Positions 12,359-24,468 of a stretch of DNA of 64,000 nucleotides are shown one piece after another. The notes beneath the pieces were generated by a model. That model was not told the origin of the DNA and did not search any database. It worked only from the letters and a program-made list of their open reading frames with translations. Source of the DNA: Micropterix aruncella (lineage: Eukaryota; Arthropoda; Insecta; Lepidoptera; Micropterigidae); assembly GCA_944548615.1 (NCBI GenBank), contig OX155964.1:11562925-11626924 (forward strand). Direction: 5' to 3'. The first letter of the stretch is position 1. Every line of letters begins with the position of its first letter. A program made the position numbers and the translations under genes.

Positions 12359-12599
12359 TCTTCCTCATTACGGGGATGAAACCTAAACTGCCACATGACT
12401 TGAATTACAGAGTATATTAGTATATCATACATTTTGCTATATAATAATATTGAAATATAACTATTAACGGAACGAGATTTCAGCTCAGAACCATGCGTCC
12501 CAAATTTGGGACATCCGTCGTTCTAGGGTAAAATTAATATATATTCTAAACCATTTGAGCCACAAAATATTTGCATTCGCCTCAATATTACTTTTAACA

Positions 12600-13390
12600 A
12601 ATGTTTGTCATAAAGGACCATGGGACTTTTGTATGGAAGGTGTACCCAAAGTGTAACAAATAAAGACATAATATATTATTTAATTGTGCTTGTGTATATG
12701 TACATAGAAGTAATATTATAAAAGTTTAACTCATCAATTCATGGCGTATTAGAGTTCACACATTCAAAGTTTTGTTTATTTGGATGATTTTGTAACTTTT
12801 AATAGTCAATAAATCTTATTAAAACGGGTTTGTTATACATAAATAACAATATTTCAAGGGTTTTCAGTACATTATCTTAGCCACACTCTCTCGAATAGAC
12901 CATGGATTTTTGAATAAAAAACTAAATATTATTTTAATAATATTTTTTTATAATTATCTAGGCAGTCTGTGGATCCTTATGAGTATACTAACTGTGCCCG
13001 CGGCTCCACCCGCGTTAATAAGAATTTACGCCCTTTGTTTTTTCATTATCCTGCGCCACCCTCAAATTTCACAAAATCCTAAAAAAAGTAGTCTATGGTA
13101 AATATAAAACTGTGCCCTTGCCCAGTGTTTTAGCTATCTCTATTCCATAGACAATGGGTATTTTTATATGTAAAGTGTACCCAGCATATAACAACTAATT
13201 ACTGATATCAATTAAATGTATTGTGGTTGTGTATAAAACTATTAAAATAAAATATCAATTCATTAATCTACGGCGAAAAGTTATACAAATCTGAAGTTTT
13301 GTATATTTGGGTGCATTTGTAACTTTTATTAGGTAATGAATTTTATTAAAACGGGTTTGTTATATAGATCTACCAATATTTAAATCCTTT
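12600..13390. repeat. Diverged tandem duplication, two units about 530 bp apart
   Basis: Segments at about 12610-12865 and 13140-13395 share order and wording: GTGTACCC, then TAACAA, AATTCAT, GTTTTGT.TATTTGG, TTTGTAACTTTTA, and an exact TTATTAAAACGGGTTTGTTATA. No coding sequence is seen. Confidence 0.65.
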
Positions 13391-13395
13391 TAAGC

Positions 13396-14640
13396 TCATT
13401 CTCATCCCCACATATTCTTGGTGGTGAAAAATCGTAGATTTCGAAAGAAAAAACTATTTGCTCTCAATTGGGCTCAATTGCGTTTCTCCTGAACTAAAGT
13501 CGGAAATTAGTTTTTATGATTGAGACAGAACAATATGTCAGAGTGGAATATAAATGAACGGTTGTCACTCTTCCGGATTATTACTACCCACCGAATATAA
13601 AGCAACTCTAAAAACCTAACTGCTTGAAATGTGTTCAAACTTATTTGGGTGTCTATAAGTTCCGACAGGTATTTTTGGTGTGGGAAAATCGACGACTGTT
13701 CATATCATATTCCGTTCAAACGTCTGCATTCATTGCTCTGTCTCGTTCGGTAGAACTATTTTAGTCCACGGTTCCTATTTTAGTCCACGAAGAAACGCAA
13801 ATTATTTGTATTAATATTCCTATTAATAAACATATTATTCTTATTGATGTTCTTTTTCTATATACTCGAAATAATTTAACTAACTGAATTATTTAAGCAA
13901 AATGCATTATCAGTTTGCAAATCGCGTTTTTTTTTTTTTTTTAAAGATTGAATATTTGAATTTGTTTAGCCACTGATTACAGCTTATCCGCCATATAATG
14001 AAATGTTACAAATTTAGTAAGCTTTCGTTTGGTATATGTCTCAAAGTATTACAACCTAGGTACGAAACCGCCCATTGTCCTTTAGGGCACGTTTCGATAA
14101 AATTTATTGGTCGAAATTACAAAACGCAATTTCAAACGACCCACTTTTGGGAGATCCATCGTTCTAATGTTAAAAATACGTCATTTTATAACAGTTTTTA
14201 AGTGAGTAGTAATGAAACCTTATTATTTTATTTATTTCATATATATAAGCATAATTCACTAGCTGTCATATGCACCAAAAATAGTTTACTGATTTCCTTC
14301 TTTCAAGAGTAAAATAAACTACCTTGTAGGATCATTTATTTTCCTTCTTACATTTTTAGTGAATAACTTATGTACCCCTAAGTTTTGGGTATGGAATGGC
14401 TGTCCTTAGGTTCTGTAAAATATGTACCTATCAATCCTACAAACTGTCCTTTACCATTTGGCAAAATAACCCCTCCCCCCTCCCACCCTCCCAGATATAA
14501 CTAAGGGTAGGGATGCTTTCATGCTATGACTTTGAGTTTCCTCTACCTGCTCCGGATGTGATCTTTTTTTCTTCCTTTGGGTTGTGTTGTGGGAATATAC
14601 CTTATACCTGTATAATTAGTACATTGCCTGTTATCATTTC
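13396..14640. other. Intergenic AT-rich sequence, no gene recognised
   Basis: No exon is identified. A GACGGATC-like terminus (GATCCATCGTTCTAATGTTAA) near 14153-14173 resembles the ends of the 9242-12528 element and may be a solitary relic. Confidence 0.4.
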
Positions 14641-14644
14641 AATT

Positions 14645-15205
14645 CAATTTATTTTAGTAAAATTTAAATAGATTGTTGAAACTAAAATCAATGTTGAAAC
14701 GTAACCCGTATATAAATATTCTAAATTTAGCACTAAATACGGTAAAAATAATGCCTAATAATAAGAAAAAAATTAATAAAAAACCTGCATTGTCTTTCAG
14801 GTTCCTATGTCACGCCAGGGTGGATCAGAGGATTATGTAATTTGATAGTTGATAATTTAAATAATACCTAGGTCTACTACTAGGATCTTAGTATCAGTCT
14901 GCTCTAGAATTCTTTTGTGTTAATACTGTGGCAAAATCTTAACAAATTGTTGAAACTTAGCCTGTATATAAATATTCTAAAGTTAGCACTATTATCTTTG
15001 GTTGGCACTAAATACAGAAAATAATGACTAATTTTAAATCAACAAAGAAACTGCATTTAGTCATTCAGCTTCCTATTTCACTCCAGGCTGCATGGAATGC
15101 TCAAAGAATTTGATAATGATAATTTAAATAATGCCTAGGTCTACGACTAGGATCTTAGTATTAGCAGCGTGCTTTAGACATCTTGTGTTAATAGTTGTAT
15201 AAAAG
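14645..15205. repeat. Tandem direct repeat, two units of about 295 bp
   Basis: The units start TTGTTGAAAC at about 14670 and 14948. They share TATATAAATATTCTAAA.TTAGCAC, CTTCCTAT.TCAC.CCAGG, AATTTAAATAAT.CCTAGGTC and ACTAGGATCTTAGTAT, in order. This is non-coding sequence just downstream of the SRP68 stop codon. Confidence 0.75.
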
Positions 15206-15457
15206 GTTAATAGTTGACCAACACATCTTCACCGTTTTTTTTAAATAAGTAATGTACCCCAAGAAACCCAGTAACGTAAGAAACTGACCTATTGATATGT
15301 GGGGAAGTTATAGTCCATTTTTGTATTTAACAGGTTTTACACTGTTCTTATAAGCTGGGTGATAATTTTTTTTCCTAGGTTCTGCGAATTATGAAAAATG
15401 ATAACTCAAGATGTTAAAAAAAGGACATATATTTCAGAATTTTATAATTTTTCTGTA

Positions 15458-18400
15458 TTATTTTGAACCGCCCCACCCTAAGAATCCCTTCACCAATCCC
15501 GTGATACCAGTGCCGGCCTTCTTGCCGTCGGCAGATCCGATTTTATCCTCGAGCGATGGAAACTCTACAAAATTGCAAGCAAGATCGAAGAACAAAGGCT
15601 TGCACGGTACAGGCTCCATATCGGGAGGCAGTTTGAAGACCTTGCAGTTCTTGGTGAGCAGCGTGGTGTCTTCTTGGTAGTCGTTCAGACGTTCGCAGAG
15701 CGGTTTCTTATCGCGGTGCTTTCCGCCTTGCTCCTCCTCGTAGTCGTCGTCGTCTTCGAGGATGGAATTCGCGTGCACTTCGAATTTGCTACTCTCGATC
15801 CTCTGCTGCAGGTCCTTTAATTTGGCGACGAGGGATTCGTCGTTTAGTTCCAGCGACAAGGCCTCTTTCGCGTATTGCGTCGACCGTTCGAGTAAGGCCA
15901 GCGCTTCGCGCCACCTCCGCATGATCGTCAGCACCTGTGCGATATAAAAGCAGCGGAACGTTTTAAACGTCTTTGCTTTCGTTTCTATCTCGCTCTGATA
16001 TTGCGCGTCGTTCTCGAACCCGGGCAGCTGCTGCAGCTCCGACACGTTCTGTAGGATGATTTCGTAGAGTCTGGTCAAATCGTGCGGGCGCACTTTCTTC
16101 CCATCGAGCGCGACCTTCTTTTCTATCGCCTCCTCCGCCTGTTTGACCAGCAGCATATTCCTCTCGATGGTTCGCATCAAGCGAATGTAAAGCAGATACG
16201 ACAGCAGATACTGAACGCCGGTGAGAGGCGCTCCCGGCGCGGCTTTCAGCTTCGGATCGGATTTTATGTCTTCCCTGATCGCCGCTATGGCGTCTTTGCA
16301 ATCCATGAGGATGTTTTCGAGCAGCTCGATTCTGGTTTGAATGGTCGCCGCTTTTTCGAGGCTGCGATCCAAGTCTTGGAGAGCGATCAAGAAAATGCGG
16401 ACGCGCTCAGGCCGCACCGTGACTCGCCGACCTCGCCACTCCACTTCGTGTAATACACCGGCGCGACTCTCCCTGAAAAAAAGAATTTATTTAATCATCA
16501 TGTCTCTCTAGACTCTAGCTAGAGACTAGAAACCTCTTGTCTCTTTGTACTCTAGAATCTAAAGTACGAAAGACATATTGAGATCATTTGTCTTCTTTTA
16601 TTTCTATGCAGGGTAATGCACCATTTCAAAACGGTTTGAAACGTACATTAACCGCTGGGAAGCCAATACCACCGATCAATGGTTTTTCTGATGCGACAAT
16701 TCACAGGCGGCCAATCTCCATATTTAAGCAATTATGCAATTATACGTGGTAAAAGTCGCCTTCATTGAATAAGCCACCATTGTACAGGATGAGTTTGTAT
16801 TAACCAGTATCCTTGAAGGGGATGAATCAGTACGAGCAAACAAACAAGTTTAGGTAAAAATTTAAAACAAAATAAAAAATAAATAAAAAACTTTTTTAAA
16901 TTATCTTTTTTTAAATAGTATAAAAAGCGCTGAGCAAGATGCGCCATCTAGCGGAAGGTAAAGTATCGCTAATATCGTTTATTAGCTATATTTTACCTAC
17001 CGATAGAGTTCCTACAGATCAAGTTCTTCAAACGTCAAGTTCTTAAAAATTTTAAATTAAAAAAAAAATGTTTTTTTTTTGTTTTTTAACAAAAGTTGTT
17101 TAGTTGCCTGTACTGATTCACCCCTTGAAGAAAGCCGGTTAATAAAAACATCCTGTATATTAGTATGCGTGCACTACCACCCTCTGCAAACAAATTCTCG
17201 AGGGTTGAAAGGCTGGCTTTTTAAGGGTTAATACATAATTATGCTAAAACTATATAAATGCATAAGGGCTCATTGATCAGGAGAGCGACATATAAAAACA
17301 ATTTCAGTCCAAACATAGCAATCTGTGTTTTAGACGGCTTGTTGACCAACGAAATATATATTTATATCATTAAGAAGCAGGTTGACGACTAGTTGCACGA
17401 CCCTCTCAATGGGGCTGTATCTACCTACTGTAGTTCAGCAGATGGTGAAATGCATTAGAGAATGGCTGCGGGAATACAGATAAGGACAAATATAGATCCA
17501 CGGCCTGGAGAAACAATGGATTGCAGACACTTCCACTGAGCACTACATGCACATGGAGAAGAATACAGTTCCTTCCTATTTGCTCGAGTGAGGAAAACCT
17601 ATAACAAGCCCATCAAGTTTAACTTTGTTGATTGAACTTTTTAACTTACTAATTAACTTTGTGAGATTGAAGATTTTGCTGCAAGATTGCAATCCCTAGT
17701 GTGGTGGTCCTATTTATTGGTATTGCGAGGGGTTCTCCCAAGCCCAAGGCGCCCAAGACGGATCACCCTCTCCGCCTCCACCTTAGTCTGACACTGGGCA
17801 TGATAGATAAGGAGAAGATTACCTAGTTTGCGCCATGAGAGCATCCAGGTTATCCATGAGCCCTTGGCCTCTAACGTTGAGCAGATCATCTGCTGCCGAT
17901 TTATCCCCGATGTTATAAGCGCAGTACCGGAGGCTCGGAGCCAGCTCATCGACCTGCAGAACAAACATTATTCAAATTCAAATTCTTTATTTTACAAAAA
18001 ATCATAATAACAGTTACAAATAAATTAAACCTAACCTAACTGGATCGCACGAGACGTCCGCACTAAGGTAGGCTCAGATTCGTATAATTAAGTACTGCCT
18101 AATGCTAAATAAAAAATACGTTAAAGAATGCCGTGGAAAATAAAATCAAGTAAACTAAAATTTTAGTAATAAATAAAATTACAAATAATCTTAAAAGGTT
18201 TGTAATAATAATAATATAAAGTACAAAAAGCATGCCAATTATAAATATATGGTAGGTGAATAATAATGTGTTAGGAATGGCAAGTTCCTTGGAATGAAAC
18301 AAATTAGTTTTTCAGTTTCTTTCCTTCCCTGGGTGATCCACCAGTGGGTAAGTCTTTTTTTGTTTATATTTATACCTTGAGTATAAATGCCCGGTATATC

Positions 18401-21400
18401 CTTAATTTTATTGAACAACGACGGTGCCAAGTATAGAAAATATGAATGAAAATAAAATGTTAAAAATAAAAAAAAGAAAATAAATGTTAAGGATTGGAAA
18501 CACTATCCAATAAAGGATTGGAAACACTCTCCAAATTTTCATGTAACTGAAATTTATTTAGTAATCTTCAATATTTTATAACAAATATATTGCAGAGAAA
18601 TATTGATAAAAATGAACTAAATTGACTATGATTTTCAGTTTCTGATTTTTTAAATAATTCGGCGTTTACACATGGTCAGTGGGTGGCGAAACGGACTGAC
18701 GTCAAAATATATAACGGGAATATTAAATTCAGCACTGTCGCGACAGCGCTGTACTGACCTGAATTAAATTTACAAGATGGCAATACCGGGTCAGCACTGA
18801 CTTGTTTTGAATTTGAAGTCAGCAACTGCCTAGGAGACAATTTACATGTCAATAAGTTGTTGAATCCTATAAGTGAATGCAATAACAAACACACTTACAG
18901 ACATGATACATGCATACATACATATAAACACTTCACTGTAGGGTTGGTTATAAGAGATTGATGAATCGTGAAATTTCACAATAAAGTGTAGAAACAAACA
19001 AACTAAAAAATGAATCCTACAAAGGGATTGAAAATCTTTCAAAATTTATTACTTTCTCAGTATAAAAAAAAACTCCAGATTATCAACAAATTAATTTTTT
19101 GACAAAATCTAGTAAACTTTGAAAGGTTTCTAATTGTGTTTCGAGTATTGTTCATCTTTTTGACTTTGAGATTAACGAAAAAATTTTAATTTCTTATCTC
19201 TATAGCGATTTTTATGATGCTCACAGGAAAAGCCTTTTTGAGCATATTTACCGAACTTAGTAATACTATAGTATACTACCCAGTAGCTTTACTCTCGAGC
19301 TACAAGGCAATGCGGGGAGAGGGTGCGAGGCATGTGGGCAGAGGTTTGTCCCGACGAACGCGAACAGTACGCATTACGGGCAGGTAAAGGCTGCCGACCT
19401 TTTCAAGCGTTCGGATATCTGCGTAGGCCGAGTAGAGAAACATCTGGCGACCATATCCGAGCCCTTACGACTTGTGACGTATTCGCTTTGATTTCAATTT
19501 TGTTCTAAGAGAAGCTACTGTCTGGTATACTGTGGTAATACCGAATATAGTGGTACAAATACTTGTTTACATTATACCTTGGGTCTTGGCTACTAATCTA
19601 TATATAATTTACAGCAGAACCATTTATAGGAATTCTAAACAAGATATTTTTCTGTTTGTTTGTTTCTACTCTTTATTGTCTAATTTCACAAAGGGCGGGT
19701 TTATTATCATAGAACAATCTCTTACAAACCAACCTTACTATGAAGTGTTTATATGTTTGTGTGCATGTAACATGGGTGTAAGTGTGTGTCTTGCTATTGC
19801 ATTCGATCAACAGAATTAAAATGCAATTCTGTTGATTTTATCCCAGTGGAAAATGGTGGCCCAGCCGGAACTCGGAGACTTACAATTTAAGATCAGGCAA
19901 CCTAACCACTATGCCACCTGGCCATTTTTAAAAGAATTGCATTTGCCTATCACTGGACCTATTGAGCTATTAAACAGACTCTCAAGTAAGACGAAAACCT
20001 TACCTTCTGTTGATACAACACCTGCTCCTCATCAGGCAGTGTAGCCGCTAGTTTCTCATAAACAGTTTGAGCCTTTTTTAGGTTTTCAGCGGCCGGTTTC
20101 CAAAGCTGAAGCTCAAAGTGCAACACGCCGTGCATCCAAGCAGTATACGCCTGCGTTTCCAATTGCGTACGAACATCGGCGTATCCAGTCTGGAGTGCAA
20201 AGTCAACCATTATATAAACGGAGTTGTAACGACCAGATACTTATCCGTAACATTAATTATAAAGGGTATTAGATTGCTCAATGCCGTAATATGTTATGGC
20301 AGCAAGGATTTTACTACGAAACGCAATGTGTAGATGGCATTCATAGTTCGAAACATTAAAAAATCTTCTCATTATGTTCAGTACCTCACAGATGGCGTTC
20401 TAAACATGCATATTCGGTATTCTATCTCAAACAAAATAATATAATAATAACAAAAGTTGTTTTAAATCACAGCTTCCATTATTTAAATATTATTTACATA
20501 AAGATGTCAATGTTTTATTTGGTTCCAATATGTAACAATTAAGCGCTTTAAAGTTCAAATAGACAAACAGATAGCATCCTAATCTCCCTTTCTTTTATGT
20601 AATCACCTATAAAAAAATGCGATAGATGACACTAATAATCGAATGCTATTATTGTTATCATTATTTAAATTATTGGGTTTTTGTAATCAATCAGTCCTTT
20701 ATAAAAAAACTTTTATTATCAATGTTATTATAGATGGTCAAATAAACTGCTATTAGTTTAGACGTCAATGCTTTTAGCGCCACCTGCATTTTGCCGGTGC
20801 AGAATGGTTGCTAAAATTTACTATGGAGTTGAGCACTAATAATTATATGTTATTTTAAAATTATTGGGTTTTTTAAATCAATCAGTCTTCATAAAAAAAA
20901 CATTATCAATGTTATTATAGATAGCCAAATAAATTACTATTAGTTTTGCTGGACAATACATGTCACTGGCGCAGAAGGGTTGCAAAAACTATGGCATTGA
21001 GCAATTTAATAAATACCCTGTATAATCAATATCGGTACAAAATTATTATAATATACTTCGCATAATTCCTGCAACTGCAAAGCGTGCCGGCAAGCCTTCC
21101 TCAGCCGCTGTATGAGGTGAAATCGTTTTCGCGGCTCCGTGTTGGCCTCCTGACGTAACTGCATCGCGTGCGCCCACGACCTTTCCGCCTGCATCAGCGG
21201 TAGTTGGAACAGCCGAACATCACCACTGCCGGCTGTCAAGTGCGCCGCCGTCACATCCCGACGGCGATAGTGACGACGATCACCCTAAAACAATAAATAA
21301 TAAATATGAACAGAGCCACCGTGGAATTACTCAACCGGTATCGAACCCGGAACACGGAACAACTGGCTGTGGTAGGTTTAGGACAGTTGTCTCGTCGCTT

Positions 21401-24400
21401 ACAAACATTCACCTTAACCCCCATTCAATCCCCTCTCAAAACCACAAAATTCGAGATACGGAAATTGCAGTTTTAGATGTTTTTTCTAGGAAGCTGTTGA
21501 TTGAAATTGAAGACTATCTGCTGTGCTGTGCCCTGGACAACAGCGGTTGCAACATCCCCAAAATGTCGGGTGCTACAAAGTTCACAAGGTAAATTCGTTT
21601 TTATCCTATTTATAAGGAGTTGATTATTTTCTTAGCGACCAAAATCTTTAAAAAGGTGAAAAAGATATTTCCTGGCAAGCCACGAGCGCCGACTTCCAAC
21701 ACGTGAAGGTGAACAGTGAAGCTGCTCCGGGTGACGGCATTTCCAAGATCATAGTATTTATTTAGTTTGTCTTTGGGAATATATAATTCGCTCCCGAGAT
21801 AGGGAGTAAAGAATTATGTATAGATGAAGGACTGTGCATCCAAGACAAAGGCCGAATCTACCTCCAGAATCAAGTCTGAAACATTCATTATTGACAATGA
21901 TTTCGGAGGAAAATGTATTTTATGTTTAAAGCCATACTGCATAAACCGTATCGAGAGTTTCAAGGGTACTTGTCAAGCTCATGTTATCACAAGCCTTTGA
22001 GAATCTAATTACCTCGCAAAGAACAGCAAGGACTTTGTGTGGACTATGGCAGTAGGTGTACCGGCCTTCATTTGAGGTCGACTTCTAGTGAAAACCGGCT
22101 GTGGTAGGTTTAGGACAGCTGCCTTATTACATGTGAGCGTTCACCTAACCACCCATTCAATCGCCGTTCGAATCCATAGGATTTGAGATTTTTTTTCTAA
22201 GGAGTTGATTATTTTTCTAGAGACCAAGATCTTCAGATTTGGCTGGCAGGCCACGAGCACCAACTCGCGCCAAGAAGCCGTTCCGGGTGATAGCAATTGC
22301 GAGATCATGATATTTATTTAAGATATTTATTAATTTAGTTCCGTATCAATGCTTACAAATGGTAACTTCGATGTCCGCTTTTTTCAGACAGTTTTAAGTT
22401 ACACGACATGCAATTTGGTATAGTAATAGAACTTGCTTGCCTAGCCTAAGAGTCAAGTGTTTTTTTACGAGGCTTTTGTCTGATTGGTGACTTTTGCATT
22501 CCGCCTCCAATGCACTGGAAGGTAATGCTCTATGACTGGACGCCAGAGATGCTGAAATTTTATTTGAATGCCTTTCAGCATACACTTCCAGACCCCAGTA
22601 ACCTCGCTCGTTGGAGCTTTGCCGAGGATAGTTCTTGTCCCCTCTGTAGCAATACCCCTTGCACAGCTAGACACATTCTAGCTGGCTGCAAGGTGGCCTT
22701 AGATCAAGGACGGTACACTTACCGCCATGACAAAGTTCTCGCTGTTATTCGCGAGGTAATTAGTCTCTCAGTGGCTCGTGCCAACAAGGGTTTGACAGTA
22801 TCCTCCAAACCCCCAATACAGTTTGTGCGGGATGGCTCTAAAGGCAAAAAACATTTAACTACAAAACCTTTCTCAATAATCGAGAAAGCTACAGATTGGA
22901 TTCTGGAGGTTGATTCGGTCTCTAAGCAGTATAAATTCCCTGAAAGTCTCGGATGCACAGCCCTCCGTCCAGATATAACTCTTTACTCTCTATCTCGGAA
23001 GGTGGCTCTTATTGTAGAATTAACTGTTCCATGGGAATCAAATATCCCAAAAGACCACGAGTACAAATTAAATAAATACCATGATCTTGCAAATGCCGTA
23101 ACCCGGAACGGCTTCACTGTTCACCTTCACGCGGTGGAAGTTGGCGCTCGTGGCCTGCCAGCTAAATCTCTATTTCACCTCTTTAAAGATCTTGGCCTTT
23201 CCAGAAAAATAATCAACTCTTTCTTAGAAAAATTATCTAAAACTGCGATTTGCGCATCTCAAATTCTATGGCTTCGAAGGGGGAGTGAATGGGTGGCAAG
23301 GTGAACGCTCACATGTGGCAAGACAGCTGTCCTAAACCTACCACAGCCGGTTCGTAAGTCCGGAATCCACTGCTCACCCCCCAGAAGTGTAAAAAAAATA
23401 GTATTATGATGGGCCCGACTCCGGTCGGTGAATTCCATGGCAGCTCCGTTTGTATTTATTTATTTATTTTTACCTGTGGTATTTTTAACACTTTTCTCAG
23501 TCTTTCCAAACGTCTCGAACAGTAACCGCGATACCGCTGATAATCGCCGTGGCGCAAACCATGCTGCTGTTGGGAATCCTTTATCAGTCGCAATACTGTA
23601 CTCATATTAAGGAATCAAAAAAAAAAAACAAATTGAAATAGAACCTCTTTAATCTGGACCCTGTTAAAACTGACTGCTTAATCCAGTCAGATTTCTAAAG
23701 CACGTAAAAAGCAAATATGTAGGTGATGATTTGTTTGGTCATTAATTAGGTCGAAGAGTGCAAAAATTAACATATTTCTAGTTATTTCAGAAAAACGCTA
23801 ACTGATAGTAGTGGAAACCAGGATCTAAAGCAGGAAGTAATGTTTTTTACATGGTTCATACTAGTACTAGTAACTATAGGGTTTCCAACAAGGGCGGGTC
23901 GATTATGAGTCTGTGGCAGCCACATTGTGTTGGCGGCATCTGTCAAATATGTTATTTATTATGCAGGCACTGATGCCAAATCACCATGGCAAGTTACACG
24001 ATTAAACTGCACATTAAAACTATATTATCAAAATGAGTGTTTGTTAGTGCATGGTTACCTCTCGCGGAGGTAATGTGAACTGGCCAAGATCGTGCCATTT
24101 GACCCTGCTAGACTTATTCTTGTGGGGTTTGCTGAAGTTGCAGGTCTATGCTAATAAGCCGCAATTGACCGATACCCTCAAAGCCAACATAACCCAGGCC
24201 ATCGCTCAAATTCAGCCGGATCTATGCAGCAGTCATCTGGATCTATCAGCCGGATCTACCAGCCGCGGCCAAATTAGAAACCCAACCCGAAAATTTTACA
24301 GCTAACCGCATTGTTATTTGACTTCAATGTAACAAAGTCCACATTACGCTTTCTTTTCATATTAAAAAGGATACTCTCCAAAGAGAAGATTTTCATCGAT

Positions 24401-24468
24401 TTCACGTTGTCATCCCCCAAACTCTCGTCGGCGTCCGTTGCTTTCCGTTCCAGATCCACCGCGCCCAT
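15458..24468 (-). CDS. SRP68: Signal recognition particle subunit SRP68
   Basis: SRP68 binds 7SL RNA, pairs with SRP72, and serves co-translational targeting of secretory proteins to the ER. Six minus-strand exons: 24468-24375 (start MGAVDLERK...), 23595-23474, 21284-21057, 20189-20004, 17953-17823 and 16472-15458 (stop). All junctions are GT/AG and all phases fit, giving 591 residues against about 627 in vertebrates. Hallmarks are [21 protein letters not shown] (exon 2, RNA-binding domain), [20 protein letters not shown] (exon 3), [13 protein letters not shown] (exon 5) and [16 protein letters not shown] with a C-terminal [13 protein letters not shown] (exon 6). An acidic EDDDDYEEE stretch lies before the C-terminal SRP72-binding part. 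The introns hold MITEs, SINEs and non-LTR copies. The exon 2 donor is GTAAAA, only a few bases from a non-LTR tail. Confidence 0.96.
16648..17231. mobile_element. TTAA-flanked MITE (family X), copy 1, with nested MITE
   Basis: It starts TTAACCGCTGGGAAGCC and ends GGCTTTTTAAGGGTTAA. The outer repeats (CC.CT...AAGCC) are short and imperfect, with TTAA on both sides. Shared blocks with 35114-35349 include GTCGCCTTCATTGAATAAGC and TTCTCGAGGGTTGAAA. The interior is split by the TA-flanked MITE at 16783-17157. It lies in the last SRP68 intron. Confidence 0.7.
16783..17157. mobile_element. TA-flanked MITE nested in a TTAA MITE
   Basis: Inverted termini of about 48 bp run from TACAGGATG at 16783 to CATCCTGTA ending at 17157. 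They share GGTGAATCAGTAC-type inner ends. Comparison with 35114-35349 shows the same surrounding repeat without this insert, so the boundary is supported by an empty relative. Confidence 0.8.
18700..18840. repeat. Dispersed repeat shared with 33672-33805
   Basis: Shared blocks are TACTGACCTGAATTAAATT, then ACCGGGTCAGCACTGACTTG, then TTTGAATTTGAAGTCAG. The near-symmetric CAGTACTGAC motifs suggest a small DNA-element relic. It lies in the SRP68 intron. Confidence 0.6.
18842..18998 (+). mobile_element. tRNA-derived SINE fragment (tail part)
   Basis: Matches the 3' part of the SINE at 39411-39652: ATATAAACACTTCA, TAGGGTTGGTTATAAGAGATTG and GAAATTTCACAATAAAG, ending in an AACAAACAAAC tail. The head is missing. 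Confidence 0.65.
19653..19928 (-). mobile_element. tRNA-derived SINE, near full length
   Basis: Read on the minus strand it starts with a tRNA-like head (GGTGGCATAGTGGTTAGG, an A-box-type motif). The B-box region is degenerate (CCGAGTTCCGG). The body (AATGCAATTCTG, then ACATGTTACATGC-type text) follows, and an AAACAAACAAAC-type tail ends it. Compare the plus-strand copy at 39411. It lies in the SRP68 intron. Confidence 0.75.
20262..20410. repeat. Dispersed repeat shared with 61650-61770
   Basis: AAGGATTTTACTACGAAACG, GTGTAGATGGCATTCATAGTTC and TCTC.TTATGTTCA recur at 61665-61735. A small element of unknown family in the SRP68 intron. Confidence 0.55.
20640..21000. repeat. Tandem direct repeat, two units of about 190 bp
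   Basis: Units at about 20648 and 20840 share AAATTATTGGGTTTTT, AATCAATCAGTC, TATCAATGTTATTATAGAT and a TTGAGCA...AATAA junction. It is in the SRP68 intron directly before exon 3, on its downstream side. Confidence 0.7.
21293..22082 (-). mobile_element. Old minus-strand copy of the restriction-endonuclease non-LTR element
   Basis: Diverged 3' half of the element in inverted orientation: CTGTGGTAGGTTTAGGACAG, CCCCCATTCAATC, TTTTTCTAGGAAG, then CACGAGCGCC and further coding-derived text. It is interrupted at about 21500-21615 by a Penelope-like fragment (AATGTCGGGTGCTACAAAG). It carries many stops. It lies in SRP68 intron 2. Confidence 0.65.
22090..22335 (-). mobile_element. Second old minus-strand non-LTR fragment of the same family
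   Basis: Repeats GGCTGTGGTAGGTTTAGGAC, ACATGTGAGCGTTCACC, CACCCATTCAATC, TTTTTCTAAGGAG and GGCAGGCCACGAGC. It lies back to back with the young plus-strand copy 2. Confidence 0.65.
22483..23471 (+). mobile_element. Non-LTR retrotransposon with restriction-like endonuclease, copy 2 (young)
   Basis: 5'-truncated, with an open frame from 22510 to 23304 (264 residues). A C43-X2-C46-X8-H55-X4-C60 finger and [11 protein letters not shown] come first. R153-P-D155 and E170-L-T-V-P-W-E176 follow, the core of the restriction-like endonuclease seen in R2/R4/NeSL/HERO-type elements, then [13 protein letters not shown]. The 3' UTR has ACCTACCACAGCCGGTTCG and GGGCCCGACTCCGGTCGGTG, ending in TTTATTTATTTATTTTT. 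The tail abuts the SRP68 exon 2 splice donor on the opposite strand. It is almost identical to copy 3, so recent. Confidence 0.88.
23596..24374. other. SRP68 intron 1 contents
   Basis: An AT-rich intron. Around 24050-24300, a plus-strand stretch reads [20 protein letters not shown]. This resembles the mariner/IS630-type PPRSPDLTPLDFFLWGYLK motif carrying the last catalytic acidic residue, so it is a transposase relic. No other gene is seen. Confidence 0.55.
24051..24305 (+). pseudogene. Mariner-type transposase C-terminal relic
   Basis: A short frame contains [20 protein letters not shown], then [19 protein letters not shown]. This matches the DFFLWGYLK...IEELKERI..AI..I arrangement of mariner-like transposase C-termini often found in insects. 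The upstream catalytic parts are absent and no inverted termini were found nearby. It lies in SRP68 intron 1. Confidence 0.6.

Larger units (their letters stand above)
9242..12528. mobile_element. Element bounded by a perfect 32-bp inverted repeat starting CCCTAGAA (piggyBac-like)
   Basis: CCCTAGAACGACGGATGTCC and the next 12 bases at 9242-9273 recur exactly, inverted, at 12497-12528. A CCCTAGAA start resembles piggyBac termini, but the flanks (TACC left, TAAA right) are not an intact TTAA duplication. No piggyBac transposase is readable. About 2.3 kb of the interior is a non-LTR retrotransposon (10094-12358), leaving roughly 1 kb, so this is probably a non-autonomous element that later received the retrotransposon. 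Confidence 0.5.

Noticed and set aside
15762..16453. Plus-strand open frames opposite the last SRP68 exon
   Set aside because: Shadow frames of a real, conserved minus-strand exon.
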